A DNA stretch of 57,933 nucleotides from an uncultured Burkholderiales bacterium (GTDB taxonomy: Bacteria > Pseudomonadota > Gammaproteobacteria > Burkholderiales > Burkholderiaceae_C), in the NCBI GenBank assembly GCA_903892175.1, contig CAITHK010000186.1, forward strand, positions 1 to 57,933. Reading direction: 5' to 3'. Both the position numbers and the translations under genes were made by a program. The notes under the pieces were generated by a model. It was given only the letters and a program-made list of their open reading frames with translations. It did not search any database and was not told the DNA's origin. Shown here piece by piece: positions 49,136-57,933 of this stretch (the first letter of the stretch is position 1; every line of letters starts with the position of its first letter).

Positions 49136-50065
49136 TCAATGCCAGGGGGGCAGCAATTCTTCTTTCAAGACACGTCGGCGTTGTGCGTAGTCGGGCATGA
49201 CACTTTGGACTGTGTCCCAAAAGCGCGGGCTGTGGTCCATCACCCGGAGGTGGCTCAGCTCGTGCGCCACCACGTAGTCGATCACCGCCAGTTTGTGGTG
49301 CAGCAAGCGCCAGTTGAGTCGTATGGCGCCGTTGGCACTGGCACTGCCCCAACGGGTGGCAGCGCTGCTGAGCGACAAGCGCTGCCACTGAACCCCGAGT
49401 TGTGGCGCGAAGTGGTTGAGCCGTTCGGTGAACAACACTTTGGCCTGCCGCATCAGCCAGGCTTGAACCGCGTCTCGGATTTGTTCTGACGTGGCGTGGT
49501 GAGGCAGTCCCAGACGCAGGGTGTGCAGGGGCGCGGCTTCTTCAAATTGGGCGCTGCTTTTTTTCAGGGTGGCGCTGGAGTCGAGTAACACCTGGAGTTG
49601 ATCGCCCAGGTAGGGCAGCACCACGCCGTCGCACCAGTCGATGCGGGCGGCACCCAGTTGCTGTTGGCGCTCGCCCATCTCCACCAATTTGCGGCCAATC
49701 CAGTCGGCTTTTTCACGCAGGGCTGACTCCACCTCACCCAAACTGACCCAGCGAGGCGCACTGACCTCCAAACCATCGGGGCCAACGGCCATGCCGATGG
49801 TGCGGCGCTTGCTGCGGCGAAAGGCATAGGCAATGTCGGTGTGCCCCAGTTGGATGCGCCGGGTGGCTCGCGGATGGGTGAATTGCGCATGCGGCAGCAC
49901 TTGCGCCAAAGGCTCGCCCTCGATGCGGGCAACAGGGGGCGGGTTCTGCACCAGCTTGTTGGGTTTGTCTGTCGTTGCAGTGGGTGCGCTCGCCCTCGGG
50001 GGAGTCGCAGCGCCAGGCGCAGCGCTGTCAAACAAGTCGAGCACGAGTTGCAAGAAGCGGCTCAT
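49136..50065 (-). CDS. YgjP/SprT-like zinc metalloprotease (DUF45)
   Basis: The 309-residue protein has the zinc-protease motif HELSHLRVMDHSPRFW (HExxH with a third histidine). It also has YAFRRSKRRTIGMAVGPDG near the N-terminus of the DUF45 domain. The first 70 residues are low-complexity Pro/Ala-rich. YgjP-like peptidases are soluble; their substrates are not known. The ATG at 50065 starts 10 bases after the acyltransferase stop. It is the last gene of the corC-lnt-glyQS-gmhB-plsC-ygjP block. Confidence 0.9.
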   Translation of the reverse strand: MSRFLQLVLDLFDSAAPGAATPPRASAPTATTDKPNKLVQNPPPVARIEGEPLAQVLPHAQFTHPRATRRIQLGHTDIAYAFRRSKRRTIGMAVGPDGLEVSAPRWVSLGEVESALREKADWIGRKLVEMGERQQQLGAARIDWCDGVVLPYLGDQLQVLLDSSATLKKSSAQFEEAAPLHTLRLGLPHHATSEQIRDAVQAWLMRQAKVLFTERLNHFAPQLGVQWQRLSLSSAATRWGSASANGAIRLNWRLLHHKLAVIDYVVAHELSHLRVMDHSPRFWDTVQSVMPDYAQRRRVLKEELLPPWH

Positions 50066-50075
50066 GCGTGGATGC

Positions 50076-50825
50076 TCAAGGCTTGGGGGCGTAAGCCTCG
50101 GGGTCGAGGCGGTGCATTTCGGACTCGATCCACTGCTCGACTTCACGCATCAGCTCATCGGCTTCGCGGCCCACACTCGGGATGGGCTTGCCAATCGAGA
50201 CATCGACCACCCCCGGGTGCTTGATGAAGGCGCGGCGCGGCCAACACTTGGCCGAGGTGATGGCAATGGGAATGACCGGCGCACCGGTGGCCACGGCCAA
50301 GCGTGCACCACCGCTTTTGTACTGCCCGCGCTGGCCGCGCGGGATGCGGGTGCCTTCAGGAAACATGGTGACCCAAACGCCTTTGGCCAGCAGCGCTTGC
50401 CCCTGCTCCACCACTTTGGCAAAGGCTTTGGCGCGCTGGCTGCGATCGATGTGGATCATGTCGAGCTTGCCAATGGCCCAGCCAAAGAACGGCACATACA
50501 ACAGCTCTTTTTTGAACACATAGGCCAGTGGGTGCGGCATGATGGCGGGCATCAAAAACGTCTCGTAGGTGGACTGGTGTTTGACCAACAAGATGGCAGG
50601 GCTGGTGGCGCCATCGGGCAAATTTTCTTGGCCTTGGATTTGGTAGCGAATGCCCATGATGACGCGGGCCGCATCGATGCTCAAACGCAGCCACCGAGCC
50701 GCCCATCGGTAAAGGGTGTCGCCTCGCGCTCCACACAGCGAGGCGATGACGATGAGCGAGGCGCAGGGAATGATGGTCAAGAACATCACCGCCATGTGCA
50801 GGGCGGAGCGAAGAAAGGCCATCAT
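50076..50825 (-). CDS. plsC: 1-acyl-sn-glycerol-3-phosphate acyltransferase family protein
   Basis: This 249-residue membrane protein transfers an acyl chain to lysophosphatidic acid. The catalytic box is KHQSTYETF, where a glutamate replaces the usual aspartate of H-x4-D. The second block is FPEGTRIPRG. An N-terminal hydrophobic segment (MAVMFLTIIPCASLIVIASL) anchors it. Its start overlaps the gmhB stop (ATGA). The product may equally be an LPA- or ornithine-lipid acyltransferase; the LPA role is most likely from context. Confidence 0.9.
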   Translation of the reverse strand: MMAFLRSALHMAVMFLTIIPCASLIVIASLCGARGDTLYRWAARWLRLSIDAARVIMGIRYQIQGQENLPDGATSPAILLVKHQSTYETFLMPAIMPHPLAYVFKKELLYVPFFGWAIGKLDMIHIDRSQRAKAFAKVVEQGQALLAKGVWVTMFPEGTRIPRGQRGQYKSGGARLAVATGAPVIPIAITSAKCWPRRAFIKHPGVVDVSIGKPIPSVGREADELMREVEQWIESEMHRLDPEAYAPKP

Positions 50826-51430
50826 GCGCGGCTGCCCGATTTGGATGACGTTTTGCCCAGAGTTTTGCTGGCAGGCTCGGGTTGCAGCAACAACCAGTCG
50901 GCAAAGGCGGACACGTCGGTGTGCACCAGGGTGCCGGGTGGAAATTCAGGGGGCAGCGCTTGGCCACGGTATTTTTCGCTCTTGCCCGTGAGCACCAAGT
51001 GGGGCATGCACCCAGCGGCGGCACCGGCTTGCAAATCGCGCAAGGTGTCGCCCACCGTTGGCACGCGGGTCAATTCCATGCCGTAGCGTTCGGCGATTTG
51101 CTCAAACAAGCCCGGCGCAGGTTTGCGGCAATGGCAGTTGTCATCCGGGCTGTGGGGGCAATAAAACACCGCATCGATGCGCCCACCGGCCGCCGCCAAA
51201 AGCTTGTGCATCTTGGCGTGCATGGCGTTGAGGGCGGCCATGTCATACAGACCTCGCCCTAAGCCCGATTGGTTGGTGGCCACCACCACATGCCAGCCCG
51301 CGTGGTTGAGTCGGGCAATGGCGTCGAGTACGCCGGGCAGGGGCACCCACTCGTCGGCCGATTTGACGTAGTCGTCACGGTCTTGGTTGATGGTGCCGTC
51401 GCGGTCGAAGATGACGAGTTTGGTCTGCAT
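50822..51430 (-). CDS. gmhB: D-glycero-beta-D-manno-heptose 1,7-bisphosphate 7-phosphatase
   Basis: The 202-residue HAD phosphatase has the motif VIFDRDGTINQDRDDYV, the squiggle ATNQSGLGRG and the GmhB-specific zinc-binding loop YCPHSPDDNCHCRKPAPGLF (C-x-H-...-C-x-C). It makes heptose 1-phosphate for lipopolysaccharide. It overlaps the following acyltransferase by ATGA, as in other Burkholderiales, where gmhB follows glyS. Confidence 0.96.
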   Translation of the reverse strand: MQTKLVIFDRDGTINQDRDDYVKSADEWVPLPGVLDAIARLNHAGWHVVVATNQSGLGRGLYDMAALNAMHAKMHKLLAAAGGRIDAVFYCPHSPDDNCHCRKPAPGLFEQIAERYGMELTRVPTVGDTLRDLQAGAAAGCMPHLVLTGKSEKYRGQALPPEFPPGTLVHTDVSAFADWLLLQPEPASKTLGKTSSKSGSRA

Positions 51431-51484
51431 GGTCGGTCGGTGCGTTGGGCGTTGCGTTGGACTTTACTTGAGGCGCCGCGCGCT

Positions 51485-53626
51485 TTAGCTGGCCAAGCAG
51501 GCGAGGTCGGCCACCCGGTTCATGGCCAAGTGCAAGCTCTTGAGCAAGCCTTGGCGGTTGAGGCGCAAGTCCATTTGCTCAGCGTTGACCATGACGCCAT
51601 CAAAGAAGGCATCCACGGGTTCCCGCAGAGCGGCCAGGGTTTGCAGCGAGGCGGTGTAGTCTCCCGCCTCAAACTGGGTTTGGGCCAATGGCGTGATCTG
51701 TTGCATGGCGGTGTAGAGGGCTTTTTCGGCAGGCTCTTGCAACAAGATCTCACTGACGTGGGCGTCGACTTCTTGTGCTTTCTTCAAGATGTTGCCAATG
51801 CGTTTGTTGGCAGCGGCCAAGGCAGCGGCTTCGGGCAAGGCGGCGAAGGCGCGCACGGCGGTGAGGCGGTGACTGACGTCGCTCAGGCGCTGCGGGTGCA
51901 GGGCCAACACGGCCTCGACTTCTTGCGCGCTATAGCCTTGCTCGCGCAAGCTGCCAGAAAGACGGTCGTAGATGAAAGCGGTCAAGGCCACCGAAGGGTC
52001 GGAGATGAGACCTCCAAAGGCAGGCACAGCTTGCGCGATGACGTCTTGCAAGCCCAACGGCACGTTGGCCTCGCGGAGCATGCGGACCAGCCCTAAGGCA
52101 TGACGGCGCAGCGCAAACGGGTCTTTGTCGCCGGTGGGCAAGTTGCCAATGCCAAACATGCCCACCAGGGTTTCGAGTTTGTCGGCCAAGGCCACCACCA
52201 GACCGACTGGGTTGCGCGGCAGCGCATCACCTGCAAAGCGGGGTTTGTAGTGGTCTTCGATGGCTTGGGCCACATCGTCGCCCAAGCCATCGTGGCGGGC
52301 GTAGTAGCCGCCCATGATGCCTTGCAGCTCGGGGAACTCGCCCACCATGTCGGTCAGCAAGTCAGTCTTGGCCAACAAGGCCGCGCTGTCAACGGCCTGG
52401 ATGAAAGCCGCGCCGCCCAAGGCTGCGTTATTTTGCGTGAGCAACTGGGCCATGCCGAGCGCGATGGCACGCACGCGCTCGGTGCGTTCGCCTTGGGTGC
52501 CGAGTTTGTTGTGATAGACGACTTTGCCTAAGCCTTCGACGCGCGAGGCTAAGGTTTTTTTGCGGTCTTGGTCGAAGAAGAATTTGGCATCGGCCAAGCG
52601 CGGGCGCACCACGCGTTCGTTGCCCCCAATGACGGCGGATGCGTCATCGGGTGTGATGTTGCTGACCACCAAGAACTGGTGAGTCAACTTGCCCGAGGCG
52701 TCGAGCAGGGGGAAGTATTTTTGGTTGGCCTTCATGGTCAAGATGAGGCACTCTTGCGGCACGTCGAGGAATTGTTTTTCGAATTCGCAGATGAGCACGT
52801 TGGGACGCTCGACCAAGGCAGTGACTTCGTCCAGCAAGGCCGCGTCGTCGATGGCGCGGACACCACCGCCCACTTGGGCCGCAGCGGCTTGGAGTTGGCG
52901 GGCAATCTCATCACGACGCTCGACGAAGCTGGCAATGACGGCACCGTCTTGCGCCAAGGTGGCGGCGTAATGGTCAGCGTCTTGAAACACCACGGGGGAC
53001 ACCCGGGCTTCAAAGCGGTGGCCTTGGGTGCTGTTACCAGCGGTCAGGCCGAGCGCTTTGACGGGTACCACGGTACTGCCGTGCAATGCCACCAAGCTGT
53101 GGGCGGGGCGCACAAATTTGACGCTGCTCCAGCCCGGCAATTCGCAGTCGGACTCGAGCTGGTAGCTCATGACTTTGGGAATGGGCAGTTTGGCAATGGC
53201 TTCGTCCAAGGCTTTTTGCAGGCCTTGGGCCAAGCTGGCACCGTGGGCCACGCTGTCGTAGAACAGCGCCTCGGCTTTGCCGTCAGGCGCACGTTTGAGT
53301 TGCGCCACAGCTTCGGGGCCTGCGCCAATGGCTTGTAGTTTTTTGAGCAAGGCGGGGGTGGGGGTGCCACTCGCGTCCAAGCCCACGGCGACTGGCATGA
53401 GTTTTTGTTGCACCGCACGGTCGGCAGCTTGTGCCACCACGTGGGTGATGTGCGCGGCCAGTCGACGCGGCGAGGCAAAGGGCGTGACGCTGGCGTCGGC
53501 GGTGGTGAGGCCTTGCGCTTGGAGCTGCTCAAACAAAATGTTGGCGAAGGCGTCGCCCAGCTTTTGCAGGGCTTTGGGAGGCAACTCTTCGACGAAGAGT
53601 TCGATCAGGAGGTTGTGGGTGCTCAT
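51485..53626 (-). CDS. glyS: glycyl-tRNA synthetase beta subunit
   Basis: The 713-residue beta subunit starts STHNLLIELFVEELPPKALQ and contains GNSTQGHRFEARVSPVVF, MKANQKYFPLLDASGKLT and GNERVVRPRLADAKFFFDQD. It binds tRNA-Gly in the alpha2beta2 enzyme. The gene follows glyQ after 2 bases. A 54-base spacer separates it from gmhB. Confidence 0.97.
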   Translation of the reverse strand: MSTHNLLIELFVEELPPKALQKLGDAFANILFEQLQAQGLTTADASVTPFASPRRLAAHITHVVAQAADRAVQQKLMPVAVGLDASGTPTPALLKKLQAIGAGPEAVAQLKRAPDGKAEALFYDSVAHGASLAQGLQKALDEAIAKLPIPKVMSYQLESDCELPGWSSVKFVRPAHSLVALHGSTVVPVKALGLTAGNSTQGHRFEARVSPVVFQDADHYAATLAQDGAVIASFVERRDEIARQLQAAAAQVGGGVRAIDDAALLDEVTALVERPNVLICEFEKQFLDVPQECLILTMKANQKYFPLLDASGKLTHQFLVVSNITPDDASAVIGGNERVVRPRLADAKFFFDQDRKKTLASRVEGLGKVVYHNKLGTQGERTERVRAIALGMAQLLTQNNAALGGAAFIQAVDSAALLAKTDLLTDMVGEFPELQGIMGGYYARHDGLGDDVAQAIEDHYKPRFAGDALPRNPVGLVVALADKLETLVGMFGIGNLPTGDKDPFALRRHALGLVRMLREANVPLGLQDVIAQAVPAFGGLISDPSVALTAFIYDRLSGSLREQGYSAQEVEAVLALHPQRLSDVSHRLTAVRAFAALPEAAALAAANKRIGNILKKAQEVDAHVSEILLQEPAEKALYTAMQQITPLAQTQFEAGDYTASLQTLAALREPVDAFFDGVMVNAEQMDLRLNRQGLLKSLHLAMNRVADLACLAS

Positions 53627-53628
53627 GG

Positions 53629-54534
53629 TCAGGCGGCTTTCTTAGGCATGTGGGCCACCCATTCGCGCGGGGCCATGGGGAAACCCAAACGCTCGCGGCT
53701 GTCGTAATAGCTTTGCGCCACGGCGCGGGCCAGGTTGCGGATTCGGCCAATGTAGGCGGCGCGCTCGGTGACGCTGATGGCGCCCCGGGCATCAAGCAGG
53801 TTGAAGGTGTGGGCCGCTTTGAGGACTTGCTCGTAAGCGGGCAAGGCGAGTTGCTCGGTCATCAGGTGCTGCGCTTGCTTTTCGTGCGCCCCGAAGGCCG
53901 TGAACAAGAACTCGGCGTCGCTGTGTTCAAAGTTGTAGGTGGATTGCTCGACTTCGTTTTGTTTGTAGACGTCGCCGTAGCTCAAGCCGTCGGTCCAGGT
54001 GAGGTTGTAGACGTTATCGACGCCTTGCAGGTACATGGCCAGACGCTCTAGGCCATAGGTGATTTCTCCGGTGATGGGTTGGCAGTCAATGCCACCCACT
54101 TGCTGGAAGTAGGTGAACTGGGTGACTTCCATGCCATTGAGCCACACCTCCCAGCCCAAACCCCAGGCGCCGAGGGTTGGGTTCTCCCAATCGTCTTCGA
54201 CAAAGCGGATGTCGTTTTTCTTCAAGTCAAAGCCCAGGGCTTCGAGTGACCCCAGATACAGCTCCAAGATGTTGCTGGGCGCGGGCTTCAAGACCACTTG
54301 GTATTGGTAGTAGTGCTGCAAGCGGTTGGGGTTCTCACCATAGCGGCCATCTTTGGGACGGCGGCTGGGTTGCACATAGGCGGCTTTCCAAGGCTCTGGC
54401 CCGAGGGCGCGCAAGAAGGTGGCGGTGTGCGAGGTGCCGGCACCGACCTCCATGTCGTAGGGCTGGAGCAAGGCGCAGCCTTGCTCGGCCCAGTAGGTCT
54501 GGAGCTTGAGGATGATCTGTTGAAAAGTCAGCAT
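53629..54534 (-). CDS. glyQ: glycyl-tRNA synthetase alpha subunit
   Basis: This 301-residue catalytic subunit has [20 protein letters not shown] at the start and [40 protein letters not shown] and [20 protein letters not shown]. It forms glycyl-adenylate and shares the class II fold. The ATG at 54534 follows an 82-base gap after lnt, where a glyQS promoter may lie, though none is clear. Confidence 0.98.
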   Translation of the reverse strand: MLTFQQIILKLQTYWAEQGCALLQPYDMEVGAGTSHTATFLRALGPEPWKAAYVQPSRRPKDGRYGENPNRLQHYYQYQVVLKPAPSNILELYLGSLEALGFDLKKNDIRFVEDDWENPTLGAWGLGWEVWLNGMEVTQFTYFQQVGGIDCQPITGEITYGLERLAMYLQGVDNVYNLTWTDGLSYGDVYKQNEVEQSTYNFEHSDAEFLFTAFGAHEKQAQHLMTEQLALPAYEQVLKAAHTFNLLDARGAISVTERAAYIGRIRNLARAVAQSYYDSRERLGFPMAPREWVAHMPKKAA

Positions 54535-54616
54535 GCAACAAAAGCCGACCGTGGGCCAGCAAGTTAGGGGTGCAGGTCAAAACGCCTGCCAACCCTTGAT
54601 TTTACGGGGCGAAGCA

Positions 54617-56245
54617 CTAGGTTTTGTGGCCGACAGCATGACGGGTTGTGCGCGTTCGCCAAGCGACGTAGCCCAACACCATCGCAGCGCACAAGGCCAA
54701 GGGCCACAAGCCAAAGACGGATACCCAGCGGGCATAGGGCGTGGGCGGGCCGTCGACGCCTTGAACCTGCGCGGTAAGCGCGCCTTGAACACCACTGGGC
54801 AAGCGGTGGGTGACCACGCCCTGGGCGTTGATGATGGCGGTGGCGCCCGTATTGGTCGCACGCAGCATGGGGCGCCCGAGCTCCAGGGTGCGCATGCGCG
54901 AGATGTTCAAGTGCTGGTCGATGGCGACGGTGTCTCCAAACCAAGCGATGTTGCTGAGGTTGACCAACACGGTGGGCGACGTGGCAGGGTTGGCAAAGCT
55001 TTGTGCCAGCTCTTCGCCAAACAGGTCTTCGTAGCAGACGTTGGGGGCGATGCGCTCACCACGCCACAGCAGCGGCGGTTGCGACACAGCGCCCCGAGAA
55101 AAATCACCCAAAGGAATGTGCATGAGATCTACAAACCAGCGAAACATGGGGGGGACAAACTCGCCAAAGGGCACCAAGTGGTGTTTGTCGTAGCGGTACA
55201 ACGCGTTGGCCTGGCCAGGCAACAGGGCCAGCGCCGAGTTGGTGTAGCGCAATGGGCCTTCACCATTGCGCGTGCGCAGAGGCAAACCCACCAAGGCAGC
55301 CTGCTGGCCGTGGGCAAACCGTTGTTGCAAGATCGACCAATAGCCGTCGGGCAAAAACTCAGGCAGCAAGGGCACGGCGGTTTCGGGCGTGACGATGAGG
55401 TCAGCCGTGTTGTTCAGCATAGCCTCTTGGTAATCGTGCAGCGCCATGCTCACACCGGCGCCAAATTTCAGATCTTGTGGCACATTGCCTTGTAGCAAAG
55501 TGACGGTCAATGCCGGCTTTGAGGGGCCGGCTTGAAGGGGGGGGCGCAGCAAGGGAGAGGTGACCCACGTCACGCCCATCACGCCGATCGCCAGCAGTCC
55601 AGGCCAACCGCCGAGGTCACGCCAGCGCAGTGACGTGACGCCTTTTTGTGTCCAGCACGCGGCCCCCCACATGGCGAACCCTGCACTGAGGGCACTCAGT
55701 CCATAGACTCCGACCCAAGGCGCCCATTCGCGCAGCATGCTGTCCACATGCGCGTAACCGCCAGCCGCCCACGGAAAACCGGTCCACAAGGTGCCACGCA
55801 GCAATTCGGCCAAGAGCCATACCGAAGAGAACGCGAGGGCTCGCTGCATGATGCTGTCATTTAGCGCACACAGGCGGTGGTAGGCCCAACTCGCACTGGC
55901 GTAAAGGAGTGACAAGCCCGCCGCCAAGAGGAAGACCGCCAATGCGGCCAAGATGGCGGGTAGTCCGCCGTAGTGGTGCATGGAAATGTAGAGCCACCAG
56001 ATGCTGGCGACTAACCAAGCGGTGGCGAACCACCAGCCGGCCCAAAAAGCCTGCTTGGCACTGGCACAACGCAGGAGCACCAGCGCAAACCCCGCCATGC
56101 TGATGAACTGCAACCCGCCGCAGGCCTGCCCTTGCCAGTCCCCCGCAAATGGCCAAGCCATGGCCAACGCTTGGACGGCGCCGAGAACGATCAGACCGAC
56201 CACCCAGCGCAGGTGCTCAGGGGTGCAGCGCAGCCTCAAGTCCAT
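54617..56245 (-). CDS. lnt: apolipoprotein N-acyltransferase
   Basis: This 542-residue inner-membrane enzyme adds the third acyl chain to lipoproteins. About eight hydrophobic segments precede a carbon-nitrogen hydrolase-type domain. The catalytic triad is visible as E in LIVTPETAVPLL, K in YRYDKHHLVPFGEFVP and C in APNVCYEDLFGE. The ATG at 56245 gives MDLRLRCTPEHLRW, 5 bases after the corC stop; the longer frame to 56296 lies inside corC. Confidence 0.96.
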   Translation of the reverse strand: MDLRLRCTPEHLRWVVGLIVLGAVQALAMAWPFAGDWQGQACGGLQFISMAGFALVLLRCASAKQAFWAGWWFATAWLVASIWWLYISMHHYGGLPAILAALAVFLLAAGLSLLYASASWAYHRLCALNDSIMQRALAFSSVWLLAELLRGTLWTGFPWAAGGYAHVDSMLREWAPWVGVYGLSALSAGFAMWGAACWTQKGVTSLRWRDLGGWPGLLAIGVMGVTWVTSPLLRPPLQAGPSKPALTVTLLQGNVPQDLKFGAGVSMALHDYQEAMLNNTADLIVTPETAVPLLPEFLPDGYWSILQQRFAHGQQAALVGLPLRTRNGEGPLRYTNSALALLPGQANALYRYDKHHLVPFGEFVPPMFRWFVDLMHIPLGDFSRGAVSQPPLLWRGERIAPNVCYEDLFGEELAQSFANPATSPTVLVNLSNIAWFGDTVAIDQHLNISRMRTLELGRPMLRATNTGATAIINAQGVVTHRLPSGVQGALTAQVQGVDGPPTPYARWVSVFGLWPLALCAAMVLGYVAWRTRTTRHAVGHKT

Positions 56246-56250
56246 GCGTG

Positions 56251-57132
56251 TCAGGGCTTGGCTTCTTTGTGGGGCGCGGGGTAGACCTTGAACCACTTCA
56301 CGGCGCCTGCTTTGGTGTGTAGCACCTCAAAGCGCAGTTGCATCCAGTCGAAGTGTTCGCCACGGCGTGGCACATGGCCCATCTCATGGGCAATGAAGCC
56401 GCCAATGGTGTCGAATTTGTTGTCTTCACCCGTCTCCTCATCATGCCGAGGCGCAACGTCAAAGGCTTCGGTGACGCGCTCAATGGACGTGTCTCCGCTG
56501 ACGCGGTAGGTGCGATCAGCCAATGCGAAGATGTCGCCGGCGTCTTCGGCTTGGTCGAACTCGTCTTCAATGTCTCCTACGATTTGTTCCAACACATCTT
56601 CGATGGTGATGAGGCCAGCGATGCGACCAAACTCATCGACCACCAAAGCCATGTGGTTGCGGGTATTGCGAAACTCACGTAACAAATCGTTGAGTCCCTT
56701 GCTCTCGGGCACAAACACAGGGGGCCGCAGCAGGGTCCGCACATTCAAGGAGGGGGAACGCTGGAGCTTGAGCAAGTCCTTGGCCAACAGGATGCCCACC
56801 ATGTTGTCGCGATCATTTTCAAAGACAGGAAATCGTGAGTGCCCGGTGTCGATGACTTGGTGCAAACTGTCGTCCAATGTGGCGTCAATGTCGATCAAGT
56901 CCATGCGCGGCGCGGCGACCATCACGTCGCCTGCGGTCAAGTCGGCCATGCGCAACACACCTTCGAGCATGACGCGGCTTTCGGCACCAATCACGTGGTT
57001 ATCTTCTGCATCGGACAAAGCGTCCATCAGTTCTTCGCGCGAATCAGGGCCGGGGTGAATGAATTCAATCAGTCGCTGCCAGTAACTGCGTTTGTCAACT
57101 GGCGCTATGTCTCGGTAATGCGGATCGGTCAC
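56251..57132 (-). CDS. corC: HlyC/CorC family CBS-domain protein
   Basis: The 293-residue protein has two CBS domains (about 65-190, VMVAAPRMDLIDIDATLDDS and GIAGLITIEDVL-type motifs near NHMALVVDEFGRIAGLITIE) and a C-terminal transporter-associated domain (IGGFIAHEMGHVPRRGEHF). It lacks membrane helices. CorC-like proteins affect magnesium/cobalt efflux and envelope stress. In this block it precedes lnt, a conserved order. Confidence 0.92.
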   Translation of the reverse strand: MTDPHYRDIAPVDKRSYWQRLIEFIHPGPDSREELMDALSDAEDNHVIGAESRVMLEGVLRMADLTAGDVMVAAPRMDLIDIDATLDDSLHQVIDTGHSRFPVFENDRDNMVGILLAKDLLKLQRSPSLNVRTLLRPPVFVPESKGLNDLLREFRNTRNHMALVVDEFGRIAGLITIEDVLEQIVGDIEDEFDQAEDAGDIFALADRTYRVSGDTSIERVTEAFDVAPRHDEETGEDNKFDTIGGFIAHEMGHVPRRGEHFDWMQLRFEVLHTKAGAVKWFKVYPAPHKEAKP

Positions 57133-57195
57133 TGTGGTGCGGCAGACTGCCGCGAGAGTCGGTAAGGCTCAAGCATAGCCCAAGCAGATGACGTG

Positions 57196-57921
57196 TTACT
57201 CAGCCGATTGATGTCGGCTTTTGCGCACACCTTGGCGAATTTCCTGTACTTTGGACAAGAAGTCCCAAAATCTTTTGGCATCCTCTTTGATGCTGTAGTT
57301 GGCTTTCGCATATTGATCGACCACCAGTTCGGTCACACGGCTGTCCAAGTCGCGCTTGGGCAAACGCAAATAGGCTTCGGTTTCTGACCCATCTCGTTCT
57401 AGTGTCGCGCCGCTTTTCCTTGCGATTCGGATCATGGGCGCGTTCTCGCTCAAGGCGTGGATGTAGATTTCCGAAACTTTTTCATTGCGTGCGTGAATGA
57501 CGGCACGCTCAAAGAGTCGAGCACCATAACCCCTCCCACGCGCATAAGCCAAAACAGACACCCCAAATTCAGCGCTGGATGCACGACCAGAGACTTCCAT
57601 CAGTGCCAAATGTGCCATGGCCACGATTTCTAGGTTGCGGTTGAAGATGCCGTAAATTTCATCTCGTTCAAAGTGTAGGCCCTCGATGTAACGCGAGATG
57701 TGCTCGTCATTGGCTGCGTAGCCAAAGCGCAAATAACGGTCATGAGCAGACAGTGCAAGTAAATGCCGCCTAATCGCGGGCAAATGCTCAGGGCTTAACG
57801 GGCAAATAGGGATCAACACACCCTCCGTGTCCGGCTTGTAGTCTTGAGGACAACCGGTTAAACGCAACAAGTGACGGCCCGCCTCTACGGTCGTACGAGC
57901 CAATGTATGTGCTAATGTCAT
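57196..57921 (-). CDS. GNAT family N-acetyltransferase
   Basis: This 241-residue protein carries an acetyl-CoA-binding motif A, YARGRGYGARLFERAVIHA, in a GNAT core of about residues 35-190. LSAHDRYLRFGYAANDEHIS is a common motif of the acetyltransferases near corC/lnt in this order. The C-terminal 60 residues (about 185-241) are outside the core. The substrate is unknown. It is upstream of corC on the same strand and separated from it by 63 bases. Confidence 0.9.
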   Translation of the reverse strand: MTLAHTLARTTVEAGRHLLRLTGCPQDYKPDTEGVLIPICPLSPEHLPAIRRHLLALSAHDRYLRFGYAANDEHISRYIEGLHFERDEIYGIFNRNLEIVAMAHLALMEVSGRASSAEFGVSVLAYARGRGYGARLFERAVIHARNEKVSEIYIHALSENAPMIRIARKSGATLERDGSETEAYLRLPKRDLDSRVTELVVDQYAKANYSIKEDAKRFWDFLSKVQEIRQGVRKSRHQSAE

Positions 57922-57933
57922 TGCGTCATTCTA

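Overview
The window is a chromosomal segment of a high-GC betaproteobacterium, most likely Burkholderiales and probably Comamonadaceae. The evidence is the gene order (corC-lnt-glyQ-glyS-gmhB-plsC; rplM-rpsI-erpA; ahcY-tlyA-metF behind an S-adenosylhomocysteine riboswitch), the paaABCDE and liu (leucine/isovalerate) clusters, and a UvrA-like protein of double length. The genus cannot be fixed from sequence alone. The first 31 bases are Illumina adapter, so base 32 is a contig end and the dtd gene there is cut by assembly, not by biology.

Layout. 32-2334 (minus): tyrS, a cation-diffusion-facilitator transporter and the start of dtd. 2459-4903 (plus): an M23 murein endopeptidase directly followed by anmK (cell-wall turnover and recycling). 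4941-6379 (minus): erpA, rpsI, rplM. 6592-7479 (plus): rlmJ. 7588-11336 (plus): paaABCDE, the phenylacetyl-CoA epoxidase operon, behind a perfect TetR-type palindrome. 11404-12780 (minus): two tandem OmpW-family porins, one with FNR-type boxes. 12891-16086 (minus): metF, tlyA, ahcY and the SAH riboswitch, forming a methyl-cycle operon. 16264-18096 (plus): a hybrid histidine kinase; 18175-19806 (plus): prfC.

19962-25853 (minus) is a 1963-residue tandem UvrA with four ABC ATPase cores. Two repetitive elements are carried in frame inside it, and one of them recurs in the intergenic palindrome beside prfC. 25991-28024 (minus): a small membrane protein and an MHS-type transporter with a large extra loop. 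28421-30540 (plus): DUF485 plus ActP-type acetate symporter. 30614-33090 (minus): a DEDDh exonuclease and a cNMP-CBS-DUF294 nucleotidyltransferase-like protein. 33120-34051 (minus): a DsbA-fold isomerase and a DUF1289 protein.

34079-49067 is a large, mostly minus-strand leucine/isovalerate and acyl-CoA catabolic region: hmgL, methylcrotonyl-CoA carboxylase alpha and beta, methylglutaconyl-CoA hydratase, thiolase, isovaleryl-CoA dehydrogenase, a second acyl-CoA dehydrogenase, an SDR, a thioesterase, a beta carbonic anhydrase and a LiuR-type MerR regulator. It is interrupted by two VapBC-type toxin-antitoxin pairs (one inside the liu operon), an AraC regulator, a HAD phosphatase and a YchJ-like protein. 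Leucine-derived isovaleryl-CoA would pass through LiuA, LiuB/D, LiuC and HmgL to acetyl-CoA and acetoacetate. The carbonic anhydrase could supply bicarbonate to the carboxylase.

49136-57921 (minus) is a housekeeping block: YgjP-like metalloprotease, PlsC-type acyltransferase, gmhB, glyS, glyQ, lnt, corC and a GNAT acetyltransferase.

No rRNA, tRNA, CRISPR, insertion sequence or prophage was recognised. The strongest leads are the double UvrA with in-frame repeats, the VapBC pair inserted into the liu operon, the DUF294/exonuclease module beside the acetate permease, and the regulatory DNA (riboswitch, FNR boxes, PaaR-type and LiuR-type palindromes).
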